Assembly: GCA_964410645.1 (NCBI GenBank)
Contig: CAYPHV010000052.1
Location: 1-7,558, forward strand
Length of the DNA: 7,558 nucleotides
Direction of reading: 5' to 3'
Source: JALTBU01 sp964410645
GTDB taxonomy: Bacteria; Campylobacterota; Campylobacteria; Campylobacterales; Nautiliaceae
Position numbers and translations under genes: made by a program. The stretch's first letter is position 1. Each line of letters begins with the position of its first letter. Shown here piece by piece: positions 5,868 to 7,558 of this stretch. The notes below the pieces were generated by a model. That model saw only the letters and a program-made list of their open reading frames with translations. It was not told where the DNA came from and did no database searches.

Positions 5868-7508
5868 TTAACAAGTTATTTTATTTCTTCCTGTATTTTT
5901 TGAAATATATAATTTTTTATCTGCTTTGCCAATAAATTCTTTAATGCTGTCTTCTTTATTATATTCTTCAACTCCTGCTGAAATGGTTAATTTGATGTCT
6001 GGGTTGCAAAAATTATAGTTTTCCACGATTTTTTTGAAATCATTCATTTTTTTACAGGCATTTTTTAAATTGTTAAACGGCATAATTATAACAAACTCTT
6101 CGCCCCCATACCTTGCAATTATATCACTTCCTCTGAAATTTTCTTTTAAAAGCAGGGCCAATTCTTTTAAAACACAGTCACCTGTCAGATGTCCGTAAGT
6201 GTCATTAACTTTTTTAAAAAAGTCTATGTCTATCATGGCTAAAGACAAAGGAAAATTATATCTTTTTGATTCAGCAATTTTCTTTTTTAAAAATTCTTTT
6301 AAAAAATTTCTGTTATATAATTTAGATAACGGGTCTGTAATGGATTTTTTATAAAATTCTTCTTCTTTTGCTTTTAAATTTGAAAATATTATATCTTTTT
6401 TTAAAGACACACCCAATATCTCTGATAAATTTTTAGACAAAAGCTCTAAAAATTTACTGTTTTCTTTTGAAAGTTTATCTTTATAACATATTGTAAGTTC
6501 ACCTATTTTATTTTTCGTTTCGTCGGTCAGACCGGTTTTAAAATTAAGTTTACAATCAGATAAATCAATTTTTTTATCTTTTTTTATTTCATCATTTTTA
6601 ATTATAAAAGATTCTTTTTCACTGGTAATCATTAAAGATGTGACATTTGAAATTGTGCTTTTTATATAATAAAAAAGTGTTCTTAATACATTTTCAAAAG
6701 AATCTGCGATTAAAACTTCTTTAAATATATTTTTTATAGCATCATCAACTTTACTTAAAACAATTATATTATCGTAATAATCATCCATCAGATAAATACC
6801 GCAGTTTAATTCCCTTAACTTATTACATAAAGGTTTAATAATCTCTTTTTTAACAATACTGCCGTGTTGAGGTGCTATAAGTGAAATATCTTTACTTTCC
6901 ACTTTATCAATGGCGTAATTTAAAATACTTTTGCTCGGTATATAATGTTTATGAAAAAGCTTTGCATATTCAAAATATTCATCTGCGCTTTTGGCAAAAA
7001 GTTCAAATTCAGGAGTTAACCCGCCGAATAAGTCACTAGAAAAAACTGTTTTGCTTTTTTTGTCGTATGTGCAGATTGCACCGGGAAAATGTGCATAAGG
7101 GGTAAATATAAATTCAAGTTCCCGCTCACCCGCTTTCAATTTCCAGTCATTTCCATCTACTAAATAAAAAGGCGTTTTCCACTGATAATGTTTAAGCAGC
7201 ATCTGTGTGCGCCAATGTGTTACTATATATCTTTCTCCTTTTGGAAACAGGGTTTCAAGAGTAGAATAACAGCTTACAATATCCGGGTCCTGATGGTGCA
7301 TTATAATATATTTTATGTCCCTGAGAGGTAAAATTGAAGTTATTTTTTCAAGACTTACAGGAAAAGTAATCATACTTCCCGGATCTATTAAAATAGATTC
7401 ATCCCCGTTTTTTATCAAATATACATGACACTGAAAAGGGTCATCAGGAATTACGTAACCTACCCAAAAAATATTTTCTGCTATCTCTACCGGTTTGGAA
7501 TAGTCCAT
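5868..7508 (-). CDS. ODP-type diiron beta-lactamase-fold sensor fused to GGDEF diguanylate cyclase
   Basis: Residues 1-245 form a metallo-beta-lactamase fold of the oxygen-binding diiron protein (ODP) type, relatives of flavodiiron FprA. Likely iron ligands are H72, D74 and D76 in H-H-Q-D-P-D, H140 in Y-A-H-F-P-G, D159 in S-S-D-L-F-G-G and H215 in P-Q-H-G-S. The second ligand is Asp rather than the FprA Glu, and the His following D76 in FprA is Ile. The flavodoxin domain of FprA is absent. Residues 255-372 look like a degenerate GAF-type domain; a charged helix (about 373-388) links to the GGDEF domain (389-546). There, D427 and N435 sit in I-D-I-D-F-F-K-K-V-N-D, the active-site motif is G-G-E-E-F (468-472), and R459-x-x-D462 five residues before it matches the product-inhibition I-site. 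It is predicted to make c-di-GMP from GTP in response to oxygen, NO or redox state, in the cytoplasm; no membrane segment is seen. AAGGA (7514-7518) supports the start. Confidence 0.9.
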   Translation of the reverse strand: MDYSKPVEIAENIFWVGYVIPDDPFQCHVYLIKNGDESILIDPGSMITFPVSLEKITSILPLRDIKYIIMHHQDPDIVSCYSTLETLFPKGERYIVTHWRTQMLLKHYQWKTPFYLVDGNDWKLKAGERELEFIFTPYAHFPGAICTYDKKSKTVFSSDLFGGLTPEFELFAKSADEYFEYAKLFHKHYIPSKSILNYAIDKVESKDISLIAPQHGSIVKKEIIKPLCNKLRELNCGIYLMDDYYDNIIVLSKVDDAIKNIFKEVLIADSFENVLRTLFYYIKSTISNVTSLMITSEKESFIIKNDEIKKDKKIDLSDCKLNFKTGLTDETKNKIGELTICYKDKLSKENSKFLELLSKNLSEILGVSLKKDIIFSNLKAKEEEFYKKSITDPLSKLYNRNFLKEFLKKKIAESKRYNFPLSLAMIDIDFFKKVNDTYGHLTGDCVLKELALLLKENFRGSDIIARYGGEEFVIIMPFNNLKNACKKMNDFKKIVENYNFCNPDIKLTISAGVEEYNKEDSIKEFIGKADKKLYISKNTGRNKITC

Positions 7509-7525
7509 TTTTTTCCTTATGAAAA

Positions 7526-7547
7526 CTTATATCCCCAAAAAGGGATA
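7526..7547 (-). promoter_or_regulatory. Inverted repeat and -10-like box ahead of the ODP-GGDEF gene
   Basis: TATCCC (7530-7535) and GGGATA (7542-7547) form a perfect 6-bp inverted repeat around a 6-base centre, 22 nt upstream of the ATG. On the minus strand the inner half runs into GATATAAG, whose TATAAG (7531-7526) resembles a -10 box overlapping the repeat. If used, transcription would start almost at the ribosome site, giving a very short leader. Alternatives are an operator for a dimeric repressor, a 5' leader hairpin, or the terminator of an upstream gene beyond the edge: on the plus strand no U-run follows, and on the minus strand the following sequence is not U-rich. Confidence 0.35.
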
Positions 7548-7558
7548 AAAATTAAGGT

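Noticed and set aside
1..7558. CRISPR array, insertion sequence or phage element
   Set aside because: No regularly spaced repeats, transposase motifs, terminal inverted repeats or target-site duplications are visible.

Overview
The window is AT-rich DNA from a Gram-negative bacterium. The A/T-biased codons, the T-rich regions ahead of TATAAT-like -10 boxes, a ThiG of the form seen in sulfur- and hydrogen-oxidising Campylobacterota, and an ODP-type diiron domain joined to GGDEF together suggest an anaerobic or microaerophilic member of the Campylobacterota, perhaps Nautiliales-like. That placement is inference from protein character, not from a database match.

Layout. Bases 1-163 are a short AT-rich intergenic stretch. 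It holds a clear extended -10 promoter for the first gene and perhaps the start of a divergent gene running off the left edge. Bases 164-2284 (+) encode a 706-residue two-domain protein: a diacylglycerol-glycosyltransferase-like (MGDG synthase/UgtP-type) half followed by a domain with a His-then-Cys arrangement like permuted papain-fold (NlpC/P60, LRAT-like) enzymes. It converges, with 4 bp between stop codons, on a minus-strand gene (2289-3047) for a membrane-anchored alpha/beta hydrolase.

The rest, 7508 down to 3098 on the minus strand, is a tight four-gene run. The order of transcription is an ODP-type diiron (beta-lactamase fold) protein fused to a GGDEF diguanylate cyclase, the two permeases of a branched-chain-amino-acid-type ABC importer (livH, livM), and thiazole synthase (thiG). 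Spacings are 9 nt, 2 nt and a 4-nt ATGA overlap, so the genes are very probably co-transcribed and translationally coupled. A strong hairpin with a T-rich tail straddles the thiG stop codon and looks like the operon terminator.

How they may work together. The operon puts an oxygen/redox-type c-di-GMP sensor, an importer core without its ATPases or binding protein, and one thiamine-biosynthesis enzyme under one transcript. This could be simple co-expression, or the permeases could carry a substrate relevant to thiamine or sulfur metabolism; the sequence does not decide. The most unusual single gene is the glycosyltransferase/papain-like fusion, which by domain logic may build or remodel a glycolipid at the membrane.
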